Shown: positions 8,597 through 18,569, counted from the first letter of the stretch. The stretch is DNA of 64,000 bases from Paraburkholderia caffeinitolerans (GCF_902859945.1 NZ_CADIKL010000037.1:22627-86626), one strand, 5' to 3'. Notes: generated from the letters alone by a model not told the origin. Program-made: numbers and translations.

Positions 8597-8782
8597 TGTT
8601 CTCTCCATGCAGGGGTGGATGTATGGCACAGAATACTCAACCTGCGGAAATCGTGCGAGAGGCTCCAGCGATCTCGGCCCGTTGAGATTTCCACTTCGTC
8701 TAGCGTGACCACGCGCGTGAAGTTCGCATGCAGATAGTCGTGCAGCCGCACTTGCCGCCGCGCATGAACAGCGCCCTATAAC

Positions 8783-8809
8783 AAAAAAGCCGCTCCAAAG
8801 AGCGGCTTT
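8783..8809 (-). terminator. Rho-independent terminator of ilvD
   Basis: Plus-strand bases 8786-8809 form AAAGCCGCTC, loop CAAA or less, GAGCGGCTTT. Read on the minus strand, the stem is followed by a run of six T (8788-8783). It lies 50 bp after the ilvD stop in the direction of ilvD transcription. Confidence 0.85.
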
Positions 8810-8858
8810 CGATCAGAAGGAAGGCGTCGGGTCAAAGCACCCCGGCGCCAATCCGACT

Positions 8859-10718
8859 TCAATCCTCGAGCAGCGAAAGATCCCGCACTGCACCCTTATC
8901 CGCCGACATCACGAGCTTGGCATAAGCCTTGAGCGCCGCCGACACCTTGCGCGGACGCGCTTTCACCGGCTTCCATCCCTTGGCGTTTTGCTCTTCGCGA
9001 CGGCGTGCGAGTTCCTCGTCCGACACGAGCACGTTGATCGTGCGATTCGGAATGTCGATGCGGATCTTGTCGCCATCGCGCACGAGGCCGATCGCGCCGC
9101 CCGCTGCCGCTTCAGGCGAGCAGTGGCCGATCGACAGCCCCGAGGTGCCGCCCGAGAAGCGGCCATCGGTCAACAGCGCGCAAGCCTTGCCCAGGCCCTT
9201 CGACTTGATATAGCTCGTCGGGTAAAGCATTTCCTGCATGCCCGGGCCGCCCTTGGGGCCTTCGTAACGCACGATCACCACGTCGCCGGCCTTGACCTTG
9301 TCGGCGAGGATGTTCTCAACGGCTTCGTCCTGCGATTCGGTCACGTGCGCCGTGCCTTCGAACACGAGAATGCTGTCGTCCACGCCTGCCGTTTTCACTA
9401 CGCAGCCGTCGAGCGCGATATTGCCCGTGAGCACCGCGAGGCCGCCTTCCTTCGAGAACGCATGCTCATACGAGCGGATGCAGCCTTCGGCGCGGTCCGA
9501 GTCGAGGCTCGGCCAGCGCGTGTTCTGGCTGAAGGCAACTTGCGTCGGCACGCCAGCGGGACCGGCCATGTAGAACGTCTTGACTGCGTCGTCCTCAGTG
9601 CGAACGATGTCCCATTGGTCCAGCGCATGCTTGAGCGAGGGCGCGTGCACGGTTGGCACATCGGTGTGCAGCTTGCCCGCGCGCTCCAGCTCGCCCAGGA
9701 TCGCCATGATGCCGCCCGCGCGGTGCACGTCTTCGATGTGGTACTTGTTGGTGTTGGGCGCCACCTTGCACAGCTGCGGCACGACGCGCGAGAGGCGGTC
9801 GATGTCGGCCATGCCGAAGTCGATGCCCGCTTCCTGCGCAATGGCCAGCAAGTGGAGGATGGTGTTGGTTGAGCCGCCCATGGCGATGTCCAGCGTCATG
9901 GCGTTCTCGAACGCCTTGAAGCCCACCGAGCGCGGCAGCACGCGTTCGTCTTCCTGCTCGTAGTACTGGCGCGCGAGTTCGACGATGCGGTGGCCGGCGC
10001 GCTTGAACAGCTGTTCGCGGTCGGCGTGCGTGGCCACCACGGTGCCGTTGCCGGGCAGCGAGAGGCCCAGCGCTTCGGTCAGGCAGTTCATGGAGTTGGC
10101 CGTGAACATGCCCGAGCACGAGCCGCAGGTCGGGCAGGCCGAGCGTTCGACTTCGGCCACTTCGGCGTCGGAGTACTTGCTGTCCGCCGCGATCACCATG
10201 GCGTCGATCAGGTCGAGCTTCTTGACTTCGATGGCTTTGGTGACGGGGTTGGCCAGACGCGTCTTGCCGGCTTCCATCGGGCCACCCGAGACGAAGATCA
10301 CGGGGATGTTCAGGCGCATGGCGGCCATCAGCATGCCCGGGGTGATCTTGTCGCAGTTGGAGATGCACACCATGGCGTCGGCGCAGTGCGCGTTGACCAT
10401 GTATTCCACGGAGTCCGCGATGATTTCGCGGCTCGGCAGCGAATACAGCATGCCGTCGTGGCCCATGGCGATGCCGTCGTCCACCGCGATGGTGTTGAAT
10501 TCCTTGGCCACGCCGCCCGCGGCCTCGATTTCGCGCGCAACGAGCTGGCCGAGGTCTTTCAGGTGCACATGGCCCGGCACGAACTGGGTGAACGAGTTGA
10601 CCACCGCGATGATCGGCTTGGAAAAGTCGTCGTCTTTCATGCCGGTGGCGCGCCACAGGGAGCGCGCGCCGGCCATGTTGCGGCCGGCGGTGGAGGTCTT
10701 GGAACGGTATACGGGCAT
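8859..10718 (-). CDS. ilvD: Dihydroxy-acid dehydratase
   Basis: The 619-residue enzyme converts 2,3-dihydroxy-isovalerate and dihydroxy-methylvalerate to the 2-keto acids of valine and isoleucine synthesis. The iron-sulphur motifs are present: CISNCDKITPGM near residue 122 and CPTCGSCSGMFTANSMNCL near residue 195, followed by EALGLSLPGNGT. C-terminal GRFSGGTSGLSIGH is also conserved. Length is close to the E. coli-type enzyme (616), longer than the 555-570 residue type. It stands alone between a porin gene and a cupin gene and ends in a clear terminator. Translation starts MPVYRSKTSTAGRNM, the usual family start. Confidence 0.97.
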   Translation of the reverse strand: MPVYRSKTSTAGRNMAGARSLWRATGMKDDDFSKPIIAVVNSFTQFVPGHVHLKDLGQLVAREIEAAGGVAKEFNTIAVDDGIAMGHDGMLYSLPSREIIADSVEYMVNAHCADAMVCISNCDKITPGMLMAAMRLNIPVIFVSGGPMEAGKTRLANPVTKAIEVKKLDLIDAMVIAADSKYSDAEVAEVERSACPTCGSCSGMFTANSMNCLTEALGLSLPGNGTVVATHADREQLFKRAGHRIVELARQYYEQEDERVLPRSVGFKAFENAMTLDIAMGGSTNTILHLLAIAQEAGIDFGMADIDRLSRVVPQLCKVAPNTNKYHIEDVHRAGGIMAILGELERAGKLHTDVPTVHAPSLKHALDQWDIVRTEDDAVKTFYMAGPAGVPTQVAFSQNTRWPSLDSDRAEGCIRSYEHAFSKEGGLAVLTGNIALDGCVVKTAGVDDSILVFEGTAHVTESQDEAVENILADKVKAGDVVIVRYEGPKGGPGMQEMLYPTSYIKSKGLGKACALLTDGRFSGGTSGLSIGHCSPEAAAGGAIGLVRDGDKIRIDIPNRTINVLVSDEELARRREEQNAKGWKPVKARPRKVSAALKAYAKLVMSADKGAVRDLSLLED

Positions 10719-10847
10719 CGTGGTTGCTCGAGAGTGATTTTTGCAAAAAGGTAGCGGGCCGCGGGATTAAAGGCCCCCTGAGCCCGTGCGAACAACCTCT
10801 TGAGCTGCACTCTGGGCAAACGTTGATTATCCCACACCCGCCCCTGG

Positions 10848-11948
10848 TCAGAAGATGTGGCGCATGCCGGCTGCCACACCGGTCTGGTTGTTGCGGCTGG
10901 GGAAGTCGGCCGTTGCCGCGCCCGAGCCGTGCGCGTAGTCGACCGTGCCGTAAATCTGCGTGCGCTTGGAGAGCGCGTATTCGGCCAGCACGACGGCCGT
11001 GTAGCGAATGCCGGTGCTCAGGGTCGCGCCGTCCGCGTTCAGTGCGTTGCTGGCGTGGTCGTAGTAGTAAGCGGCCGTGAGCGTCAGCGGCGAGGTGATC
11101 TGCCACACGGCGCCGGCGTAGAGGGCGTTGTCGATGCGGTTGGTCTTCGTCACGGGCGCCGCGAAGCTGGCCGCCGGCGAATTGGCCGAGGCCATGTACA
11201 GGTCGACGATACCGGTGTTGTCCTGACCCCACAGCCAGCCGGCCATCGCCTTGACCGGGCCGATCTGGTAGACGCCGCTCACGTTGACCACGCGGTACTT
11301 GTTGTTGTACTGGTCGCTGTTCTGCTGGTAGCCGACGTCGAACGAGGCCGGGCCGTAAGCGTATGCGGCGGTGAAGCCGTACATGTTGTTCGCGCCGGTG
11401 CTGCCCGGCACGCCGCCGAAGCTGTACATGCCTTCGAGTTCGAGGCCGCCGAAATGGCCGTCGTACTTGACCGAGCTGTTCTGGCGCAGGCCGTAGCCGA
11501 GCGCGCCCGGCAGCCAGCCGTCCTGGTCGAAGTTGCCGACGGTCAGCGGGTCGTACAGATTGCCGAGCTGGTCGAACAGCGGCGTGTTCTGGCGGCCGAA
11601 CGTGAGCGCGCCATACTGGTTGCTCTGCAGGCCGACGTACGCCATCCGGTTGAACAGCTGGTTCTGGCTGCCGGCCATCTGGCCGTTCCAGAGGTTGAAG
11701 CCGCTTTCGAGGCGGAACACCGTCGAAAGGCCGCCGCCCAGGTCTTCGGAGCCTTTCAAGCCCCAGCGGCTGCCGGTGATCGGGCCGACGCCCATTTGCA
11801 CCTGGCTGTCGTTATGGGCGTTGGCGTTGGTCAGGTAGCGCACGCTGGTGTCGACGATGCCGTACAGCGTGACCGAGTTTTGTGCGAAAGCCGATTGGGC
11901 TGAAATCGCGAGCAGGGCGGCGCCGAGCGCTGCGGTGGTCTTCTTCAT
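10848..11948 (-). CDS. Outer-membrane trimeric porin (Gram-negative porin family)
   Basis: The 366-residue protein has a signal peptide (MKKTTAALGAALLAISAQSAFA, in two pieces MKKTTAALGAAL and LAISAQSAFA) and a mature start QNSVTLYGIVDTSVRY, typical of Burkholderia OmpC-like porins. GSRWGLKGSEDLGGGL and repeated amphipathic beta strands follow, and the protein ends in GMRHIF with the C-terminal Phe needed for outer-membrane assembly. It provides passive diffusion of small solutes. A sigma-70-like promoter is visible at 12024-12052 with a leader of about 70 bases. Confidence 0.95.
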   Translation of the reverse strand: MKKTTAALGAALLAISAQSAFAQNSVTLYGIVDTSVRYLTNANAHNDSQVQMGVGPITGSRWGLKGSEDLGGGLSTVFRLESGFNLWNGQMAGSQNQLFNRMAYVGLQSNQYGALTFGRQNTPLFDQLGNLYDPLTVGNFDQDGWLPGALGYGLRQNSSVKYDGHFGGLELEGMYSFGGVPGSTGANNMYGFTAAYAYGPASFDVGYQQNSDQYNNKYRVVNVSGVYQIGPVKAMAGWLWGQDNTGIVDLYMASANSPAASFAAPVTKTNRIDNALYAGAVWQITSPLTLTAAYYYDHASNALNADGATLSTGIRYTAVVLAEYALSKRTQIYGTVDYAHGSGAATADFPSRNNQTGVAAGMRHIF

Positions 11949-12023
11949 GTGTTCCCTGTTTTTAGTCGTTTGGCCTGCGTCGCACGGGGGCGTGGGGACA
12001 GGCCCGCGCGCGAAAGGGGCGAT

Positions 12024-12052
12024 AATATTGCGAATCGTTCACATTTCCGCAA
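12024..12052 (-). promoter_or_regulatory. Sigma-70-like promoter of the porin gene
   Basis: On the minus strand TTGCGG (12052-12047) and AATATT (12029-12024) are separated by 17 bases. The -10 lies in the only AT-rich patch between the porin and the divergent AAA gene. The predicted start near 12017 leaves a leader of roughly 70 bases before the porin ATG. Confidence 0.55.
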
Positions 12053-12187
12053 CAAATTTGTCGGTGTGTCGCAGTGCTGCAACAATGGTTGACGCCGGAT
12101 GCTGCCAGCCGTCCGCCGGCGGCCGTGTGCCGCCGGCGGGTAAGATGGGCAGTTCCTACCCTTGGTCGGGTCCGCGCCCCTTTTCCG

Positions 12188-13459
12188 ATGAACGCTTCCC
12201 CTCTCGCAGTTCACGACGACGGCCCCGAGGGCGTCTACATGCGCGGTTCGGGTGATGCGCGCGAATGGTGGCGCGTCTCCCTCTCCGAGCGCGCCAATAT
12301 GTTTCGCATCGAGCACGGCCATGGCGACGCTGCCACCGGCGAGGTCGATATCGATACGGTGGTCGACCTCGATAACCTTGAAGCGAAGCTCCTGAAGTGG
12401 CGTCGCGAGGGCTTCGTGTCCGACGCGGGCCGCGAGGACGAAGCACGGGCCGCCGAGGTAGGCAGCCGGTTCGGTGTAGAACTGCGGCGCGTGGCGGCTT
12501 CGGTGCGGGCGGCGCGCGAAGTGGGCGATGAAGCCGGCAGTGAAGTGCGGCCTGTGGGCGCGACCGTGCGCATCGGCACCGTCGATATGCCTGTCGCACA
12601 AGAGGGCTCGCCGGCTTCGCAAGCGCTGGTTCCGCGCATCAATAACGCGTACCTTTTCACGGCGCGCACCGACGACATCGCCATGGACATCGTCGAAAAC
12701 CGGCGCGTGATGCTGATCGGCCACACGGGCTCTGGCAAGACCAGTTTCATCGAGCAGGTGGCCGCGCGCACGGGCCACGGCGTGCTGCGCGCGAACATGA
12801 ACGGCCAGACCACCATCGGCGACTTCGTGGGCTTTTGGACCGTGAAGGGCGGCGAGACGGTATGGGTGGACGGCGTGCTGCCCATTGCGATGCGCGAGGG
12901 CTACTGGCTGATCATCGACGAACTCGATTTTGCCGAGCCGTCCATCCTTGCGGTGCTGACCGCCGTGCTCGAACCGAACGGCAGGCTGCTGCTCAAGGAG
13001 CGCGGCAATGAGATCGTGATACCCCATCCCGAGTTTCGCCTCTTCGCCACGGCGAATGCGGCGGGCGCGATGAGCGCGTATCGGCACTTGTATCAAGGCG
13101 CGAATCTGCTCAACGAGGCCTTTCTCGACCGCTGGCGTGTGTACCTGTTCGACTACTTGTCGAAAGATGAGGAAACCGAAGTATTGCGGCGAACCTTGCC
13201 GCAACTCCCGCCCGCGCTCGCGCCGACACTCGCTACCATCGCCGCTGACTGCCGTGCCGCGTTCGCGCGCGAGGACCTCGCGAGCACGTTCTCCACGCGA
13301 CGCCTGATCGACTGGGCCGAGCTGATGCTGCGCACCGGCGACGCGGAGCGCGCCGCCGGCCCGTCGATCTACGCGAAAGTGAGCGCCGAGGACGCGGCGC
13401 TCATTCGCAGCATCATCCGCCATCACGCGATCTTCGACGCCGCTCCGGACGCGAGCTAG
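12188..13459 (+). CDS. CobS/MoxR-like AAA+ ATPase
   Basis: The 423-residue protein has Walker A GHTGSGKTS near residue 180, a Walker B-type LIIDELDF, sensor-1 FATANAAG and an arginine-finger region FLDRWRV, the pattern of CobS/NirQ/MoxR ATPases. About 150 residues before the ATPase core include an acidic segment without recognised domain. The start at 12188 is chosen because the conserved protein begins there; an in-frame codon at 12074 has no support. It is followed 16 bp later by a CobT-like VWA gene, the normal partner. Such pairs act as ATP-driven metal-insertion or remodelling chaperones; no cobalamin genes are present, so true cobaltochelatase function is unlikely. Confidence 0.88.
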   Translation: MNASPLAVHDDGPEGVYMRGSGDAREWWRVSLSERANMFRIEHGHGDAATGEVDIDTVVDLDNLEAKLLKWRREGFVSDAGREDEARAAEVGSRFGVELRRVAASVRAAREVGDEAGSEVRPVGATVRIGTVDMPVAQEGSPASQALVPRINNAYLFTARTDDIAMDIVENRRVMLIGHTGSGKTSFIEQVAARTGHGVLRANMNGQTTIGDFVGFWTVKGGETVWVDGVLPIAMREGYWLIIDELDFAEPSILAVLTAVLEPNGRLLLKERGNEIVIPHPEFRLFATANAAGAMSAYRHLYQGANLLNEAFLDRWRVYLFDYLSKDEETEVLRRTLPQLPPALAPTLATIAADCRAAFAREDLASTFSTRRLIDWAELMLRTGDAERAAGPSIYAKVSAEDAALIRSIIRHHAIFDAAPDAS

Positions 13460-13475
13460 AGGCGGGCCGCTCATC

Positions 13476-15287
13476 ATGGATAGCGCACGGCACGACGATC
13501 TGGAAGCGCGTCTCGGCAAGCTTGCGCGCGTGTTGACGGGCGAGCCGCGCCTTGCCGTGTCGATTGGCGCGGGCGGGCCGCGCGTGGAGCGCGGGCGCTT
13601 CGTGTTGCCTTCGCATGCGGCCGAATCCACCGATTCCACCGACCTCACCGAAGCCGATGAAGACTTGCTGACCGGCTACCTTGACCTGCTCGCGGCGCGC
13701 TGGCGGCATAGCGCGCAGCCCCGGCTCGACACCGCCCAGGCAGGGGTGACGGGGCGCATTGCGCAGGCCGTCGAGGACCGGCGCGTGCTTGCCCGGCTCG
13801 CAATGGCTTATCCGGGCGTGCGCCGTTATGTCGAACGCTTGCGCGTGCAGCTTGCGCGCGATGCATCGCGGCGCTGGGGCGCGCTCGCCTGGCGAGAGCG
13901 GCTCGTGTGGACCATCGAGCGTGCGCTGTGGGAGGAGGCGCCTGGCGCGCGCGAGCAAGACGCGGCTTCGCTGGCGGCCGCGTTGCGCGTATTGGACGAC
14001 CCCGAGGGGCCGCTCGCAGCGGCACGCGCGAGCCGCTCGACTGGCGAGAGCGTGCGGGCCGCGCAGGCCATCGTCGCGGCTGTGCGTTCGCTGGCGTCGC
14101 GCGGTGCGAACAATATGATGCAGACGGCGCGTCCGCTCGAAACACTCGACGAGGCAACGCTCGCGCGCGAACTCGACGACTTCGGCGCGCACGACGACAT
14201 CGATCTCGCCTCGCTGCCAGACGATGCCGCCGCCGCCGGGGCAACGCGCTATCCAGGTGCGCCGGCACTGGAAGCCGCAAGCGAGGCGCTCGGCGATGCT
14301 GCTTCGGCGCCCGGCGCCACGCTTTCCGAGGCCGATGCCGTGCCGCCGCGCGTGTCTTCCGGCGATGCTTCGCGCGCGAAGCCAGTCCGCTCACTCCCGC
14401 TCACCGCGGCGTTCGACGTCGTGACCGACCTCACCGGCAGCGGCGACGCCACGGCGTGGCGCAAGCTGCGGGCGCTGGCGCGCGCGGAGACGGGCGCGCT
14501 AAAGACCCAGCTCGAACGCGCGCTGAAAGCCGACGAACTTACGCACTGGAAACGCGAGCAGGAGCGCGGCGAGATCGACCGCGCGGCGCTCGCGCGACTT
14601 GCTGTTTCGCGCGGCTATCGCACGCCGTTTCGCGTGGCCACGCACGCGAGCGGCCGCGACGCGGCGGTGACGCTGCTGCTCGACCTCAGCGGGTCGATGG
14701 CGGGGCGCAAGATCGAACTCGCGCGGCTGTGCGCGGCCGCACTGGCCGATGCGCTCATGCAGCTCGGTTTCGATTGCGAAGTGCTCGGTTACAGCTCGAT
14801 CGAGTCGCCCGAAATGCGCGTGCAATACGAGCGCGCACGCGCGGCGGGCGCGGACCTGAGCGGCTACAACCGCTTCGTCGAGCGGCTCGATCTGCGGGTT
14901 TTCAAGCGTTTCGACGCACGCAATTCACATGATGCGAGCGGTCTGGCGGCCATCGAATGCGGCCACGAGAACCCCGACGGCGAGGCGCTCGCGTGGGCCG
15001 CCGCGCGGCTTGCCGAGCGCAAGGCGCGGCGGCGCCTGCTTTTCGTGCTCTCGGACGGCTACCCCTCAACGAGCGACGGCGACCCCGCGGTCTTGCGCAG
15101 CGACTTGCATGCGCGCGTGGCCGAGCTGGGGGAGCAGGGCATCGAACTTGTCGGCATCGGCATTCAGGACGACGCCGTCGAGGCGTTCTATCCGCATGCC
15201 GTGGTCGTGCACAAGCTGCACGAACTGCCTGCCGTGGCGTTCGCGACGCTGAGCCGGATGCTGACGCGGCGCTCGCGCCGGGTTTGA
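13476..15287 (+). CDS. CobT-like VWA-domain protein
   Basis: The 603-residue protein has an Ala/Arg/Glu-rich N-terminal two thirds and a C-terminal VWA domain from about residue 395. The MIDAS motif is LLDLSGSMAG, followed by the CobT-like ENPDGEALAWAAARL, LLFVLSDGYPS and VGIGIQDDAVEAFYP. This order of motifs matches CobT closely. The MIDAS metal would dock a partner substrate for the upstream AAA ATPase. Spacing of 16 bp to that gene indicates one operon. GGCGGGCC rather than a strong ribosome site precedes the ATG, suggesting translational coupling. Confidence 0.87.
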   Translation: MDSARHDDLEARLGKLARVLTGEPRLAVSIGAGGPRVERGRFVLPSHAAESTDSTDLTEADEDLLTGYLDLLAARWRHSAQPRLDTAQAGVTGRIAQAVEDRRVLARLAMAYPGVRRYVERLRVQLARDASRRWGALAWRERLVWTIERALWEEAPGAREQDAASLAAALRVLDDPEGPLAAARASRSTGESVRAAQAIVAAVRSLASRGANNMMQTARPLETLDEATLARELDDFGAHDDIDLASLPDDAAAAGATRYPGAPALEAASEALGDAASAPGATLSEADAVPPRVSSGDASRAKPVRSLPLTAAFDVVTDLTGSGDATAWRKLRALARAETGALKTQLERALKADELTHWKREQERGEIDRAALARLAVSRGYRTPFRVATHASGRDAAVTLLLDLSGSMAGRKIELARLCAAALADALMQLGFDCEVLGYSSIESPEMRVQYERARAAGADLSGYNRFVERLDLRVFKRFDARNSHDASGLAAIECGHENPDGEALAWAAARLAERKARRRLLFVLSDGYPSTSDGDPAVLRSDLHARVAELGEQGIELVGIGIQDDAVEAFYPHAVVVHKLHELPAVAFATLSRMLTRRSRRV

Positions 15288-15413
15288 TTTCGGCCACTGC
15301 GATTCTTGCCGCGCGCGCCGGCGTGTTATACCTTTTCCGATAACGCCGCCACCAACGCAGCGTGGCCACGCTGCCCGACGACTAAAACATTCCACGGAAT
15401 CGACACCCCGGTC

Positions 15414-16622
15414 ATGCCCGCCTCCGACCCACGGAACCGAGAAGACTACGACCGCCTGTATTACCGGCTCGATCTCGAGCCCGGCGCCAGCGCGGCCGAT
15501 ATCAAGCACAACTACCGGCAGCTTGCGCAGATCTTTCACCCCGACAAATGGCGGCATCCGAGCCCCGCGTCGCTGCACTGGGCCTCCGAGCAGTTCAAGA
15601 GGATCAAGGAAGCGCGCGAGGTGCTGGAGGCGTACTGGTCCGTGCACGAGGAGGCGCCCGCGAGCCGCGTGGCCCAGAGCGATGCGCAAGTGGCCCGCGT
15701 GCGCGAACAGGTGCGCGAACTCCAGTTGAATCGCGAGCGTCTGCGTGGCGAACTCGACTCGCTGCAAAGCGCGAAGCTGCGCGGCCTTGCCGAATTCGCG
15801 CGCATGCAGACCGAGCGCGAACGCCTGATCGGCGAACTCATGCGCCTGCGCGAGGAAGCCACGCACGAGCGCGCGAGCGCCGCCGAGCGCCGCAAGCAGG
15901 CGCAGGCAGCCGGTTCAGCCAAGTCCGCTAATGGCGACGGGGGTAACAGGGGCAACAGGGGCAACGGGAACCATCAGGGCACGGATCTCGCGCTGCCCGA
16001 ACGGCACCCCGTGCGCGACTTCTTCTACTCGCGTTTCGACGACCCCGCGCGCGGCTGGCTCATGACGTTGAGCGGCCTCGTCGTGATGTGCATCGTCGTT
16101 TTCGTGGTGGCGCACAAGATCGTCTTCAGCGTATTCGACGCGGCCGGTTCATGGCGCTGGCTCGGCGAAACGCTGCAAGGGCTGCTGATTGCAGTGGGCG
16201 TGGTGCTGGTAAGCGGTTTTGCGTGGGCGCAGCGCACTTTCTATCGTGCCGATCGCGCGGGGCGCGAGCATGGCATGCCGCTGCCCGCGCATGAAACGTG
16301 GCTGCGCGTGAACGCCGCGCTGCGCGGCACGGGCCGGCATGGCGCCGAATGGCACATCGAAACCGTCAAGCAGTTGCCGGGCGATACGGGTTTCGAGTTG
16401 CGCGCGGTCCTGCGCTATTCCACGGCGCGCGAGGGCCAAAGCGGGGGCGAAGCGCGCCAGGCCGTGACCTTCTTGTGTCACGCGCGGGCCGCGAGCGCGG
16501 GCGAGACGCGCATTGCGTGGGGCTTCGGCGTGCAGGCGCCCGCGTGGTGGCTTTTGCCGGCGGCGAGAGTCGTGCGCGATTTGCGCAGACGGATCGAGAT
16601 GGATCTCGCGGCGCGGCTATAA
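15414..16622 (+). CDS. Membrane-anchored J-domain protein
   Basis: The 402-residue protein begins with a J domain (residues 12-78) carrying the essential HPD triad (FHPDKW), which stimulates DnaK-type ATPases. A long charged coiled coil follows (about 85-170), then a Gly/Asn-rich stretch GNRGNRGNGN encoded by a 9-bp repeat near 15944-15971, and two membrane helices (about 220-245 and 255-280). A cytoplasmic C-terminal domain of about 120 residues has no recognised family. The start at 15414 gives the J domain a normal N-terminus; the longer frame from 15306 is unlikely. It lies 126 bp after the AAA/VWA pair on the same strand. Its client is unknown. Confidence 0.8.
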   Translation: MPASDPRNREDYDRLYYRLDLEPGASAADIKHNYRQLAQIFHPDKWRHPSPASLHWASEQFKRIKEAREVLEAYWSVHEEAPASRVAQSDAQVARVREQVRELQLNRERLRGELDSLQSAKLRGLAEFARMQTERERLIGELMRLREEATHERASAAERRKQAQAAGSAKSANGDGGNRGNRGNGNHQGTDLALPERHPVRDFFYSRFDDPARGWLMTLSGLVVMCIVVFVVAHKIVFSVFDAAGSWRWLGETLQGLLIAVGVVLVSGFAWAQRTFYRADRAGREHGMPLPAHETWLRVNAALRGTGRHGAEWHIETVKQLPGDTGFELRAVLRYSTAREGQSGGEARQAVTFLCHARAASAGETRIAWGFGVQAPAWWLLPAARVVRDLRRRIEMDLAARL

Positions 16623-16647
16623 GCGTTCTGCGTATAGCGCGCTTTGT

Positions 16648-18252
16648 TCAGAAGAATTGACGGAACACCCAATATAGCAGCGCCGAAAGCGCAATCGACG
16701 CGGGCAGCGTGAGCAACCACGCGAGCGCGAGGTTGCGCACGGTTCCCCATTGCAGGCCCGAACCATTGGCGGCCATCGTGCCGGCGACGCCGGAAGCGAG
16801 CACGTGCGTGGTCGAAACAGGCAGGCCGTAAGCGTCTGCCATGCCGATGGTGAGCATGGCCACGGCCTCGGCGGACGCGCCTTGCCCGTAGGTCAGATGC
16901 TGCTTGCCGATCTTCTCGCCCACGGTCACCACCACGCGTTTCCAGCCCACCATCGTCCCCAGCCCGAGTGCGATGGCCACCGCCACCTTGACCCATGTGG
17001 GAATGAACTTGGTGGCGTGGTCCATCTGCTTGCGGAAGCCGTCCAGTGTGGCGGCGTCGGCGGCCGAGAAGGCGGGCGCGTGCGCTTTCTCCATCAACCG
17101 GATGGCCTCGGAAGCGACATACATGTTGTTGCGTACGTTATCGACCATCGCTTGCGGCACCTGTGCCATCGAGCCGGAACTGCTCGCCTGGTCGCCGATG
17201 GTGTCGGTGAGCGCGCGCAGCGCGGGCAGCGTGGCGGGGCGCAGATGGTGCGTGCTCACGTAGGCTTCGACTTCCGCACGCGGATTCTTGGGCAGCGCCT
17301 GGAGCGACTCCTCAGGTACGTAGCGCGCGAGCGTGGCCGAAGTCGCGCGCGCGGCGGCCACGAAGGTCACGGTCTGCTCGGGCGTGACAGCCTTGTTGAG
17401 CGCGTACGCGGTGGGCACCACGCCAATCAGGATCAGCATGATGAGGCCCATGCCTTTCTGGCCGTCGTTGGAGCCGTGCGCGAACGAGACGCCCGTGCAG
17501 GTGAGAATCAGCAGCGCGCGGATCCAGAGCGGCGGCCGTTCGTTCGGTTGTGGCTCGCGATAAAGGCGCGGCGCGCGCACGAGAAACTTCAATGCGAGCA
17601 GCACGAGCGCGGAGAGCACGAAGCCCACCACGGGCGAAAACAGCAGCGCCTTGCCAACGCCCAGTGCCTGGGTCCAGTCGACCCCGGACGTGCCCGAGGG
17701 GCCGCTGATCCACTGGTTCATGATGCCCACGCCGATGATCGAACCTACCAGCGCATGCGAACTCGACGAAGGCAGCCCGAAATACCAGGTGCCGAGATTC
17801 CAGAGAATGGCCGCGATCAGGAGTGCGAACACCATCGCAAAGCCCGAGTGGCTGCCCACCTGGAGGATCAATTCCACGGGCAGCAGTTGCAGGATGCCGA
17901 ACGCGACCGCGCCGCTCGATACGAGCACGCCGAGAAAATTCCACGCGCCGGACCAGATCACGGCGGTATGCGGTTCGAGCGAATGGGTGTAGATGACCGT
18001 GGCGACGGCGTTGGCGGTGTCGTGAAAACCATTCACGAACTCGAAGCCGAGTGCGATGAGGAGCGCGAGGCCGAGCAGGACGAACGGCAGTGCGGAACTG
18101 CCTTGCACCGCGCTCAGGTCGACGACGAGATGATCGATAACATAAACCGCGCCGGCCGCGATGATGAGGAAAAAGAGCGCGGCGGCAAGGCCGCGGCTGC
18201 GCGGCTGCATGGCGCGCGGCGGGCGCGGCTGGGATAGGGGAACGTCCGGCAT
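16648..18252 (-). CDS. pit: Inorganic phosphate permease, PiT family
   Basis: The 534-residue permease has two homologous halves with the PiT signatures FEFVNGFHDTANAVAT near residue 75 and GLPVSTTHVLASG near residue 480, plus FAHGSNDGQKGMG in the middle. About ten membrane helices are visible, with a cytoplasmic insert of about 130 residues between residues 290 and 420. It would import metal-phosphate with protons. It is convergent with the J-domain gene. I see no PhoB box upstream. Confidence 0.93.
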   Translation of the reverse strand: MPDVPLSQPRPPRAMQPRSRGLAAALFFLIIAAGAVYVIDHLVVDLSAVQGSSALPFVLLGLALLIALGFEFVNGFHDTANAVATVIYTHSLEPHTAVIWSGAWNFLGVLVSSGAVAFGILQLLPVELILQVGSHSGFAMVFALLIAAILWNLGTWYFGLPSSSSHALVGSIIGVGIMNQWISGPSGTSGVDWTQALGVGKALLFSPVVGFVLSALVLLALKFLVRAPRLYREPQPNERPPLWIRALLILTCTGVSFAHGSNDGQKGMGLIMLILIGVVPTAYALNKAVTPEQTVTFVAAARATSATLARYVPEESLQALPKNPRAEVEAYVSTHHLRPATLPALRALTDTIGDQASSSGSMAQVPQAMVDNVRNNMYVASEAIRLMEKAHAPAFSAADAATLDGFRKQMDHATKFIPTWVKVAVAIALGLGTMVGWKRVVVTVGEKIGKQHLTYGQGASAEAVAMLTIGMADAYGLPVSTTHVLASGVAGTMAANGSGLQWGTVRNLALAWLLTLPASIALSALLYWVFRQFF

Positions 18253-18569
18253 GAATGTGCGCTGATGGTTGGGCTCAGGCGCCTCGCGTGCAGCCGTAAA
18301 AAGCCGATGTGCGATGACGCCGAAAACCGATGGCGCCGATGGCGGTGGACGCGTCGAACGCGCCAGAACCGGGGCGGCTCGATCGAGACGCGCCAGTGTC
18401 TCATAATGATTCGATCACCGGAGCCGGAATGACGCCGTTGCGCGTTGCTGCAGTGCACAGACGCCCGTGTGACGCGGGTGCGCGGGAAATTGCGTCGTAT
18501 TGACGCGTGTTGATAAGCGTGGAGATGGACTTGCGTCGGCGCTGGCGCCTGCGCCGGGTCCGCAGTCAC
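18253..18569. other. Non-coding gap upstream of the phosphate permease
   Basis: No convincing gene lies here. On the minus strand CATTAT near 18408-18403 could be the -10 of the permease promoter, but a matching -35 is weak. The rest is GC-rich without repeats. The next 60 bases hold the quiC terminator. Confidence 0.4.

Noticed and set aside
12188..15287. Cobaltochelatase CobS/CobT for cobalamin synthesis
   Set aside because: Family resemblance is clear but no cobN or other cob genes are nearby and both proteins have unusual N-terminal regions, so a true chelatase role is not supported.
16750..18237. Plus-strand open frame of 495 codons opposite the phosphate permease
   Set aside because: It is the shadow of the PiT gene, with Arg/His-rich low-complexity translation and no family resemblance.
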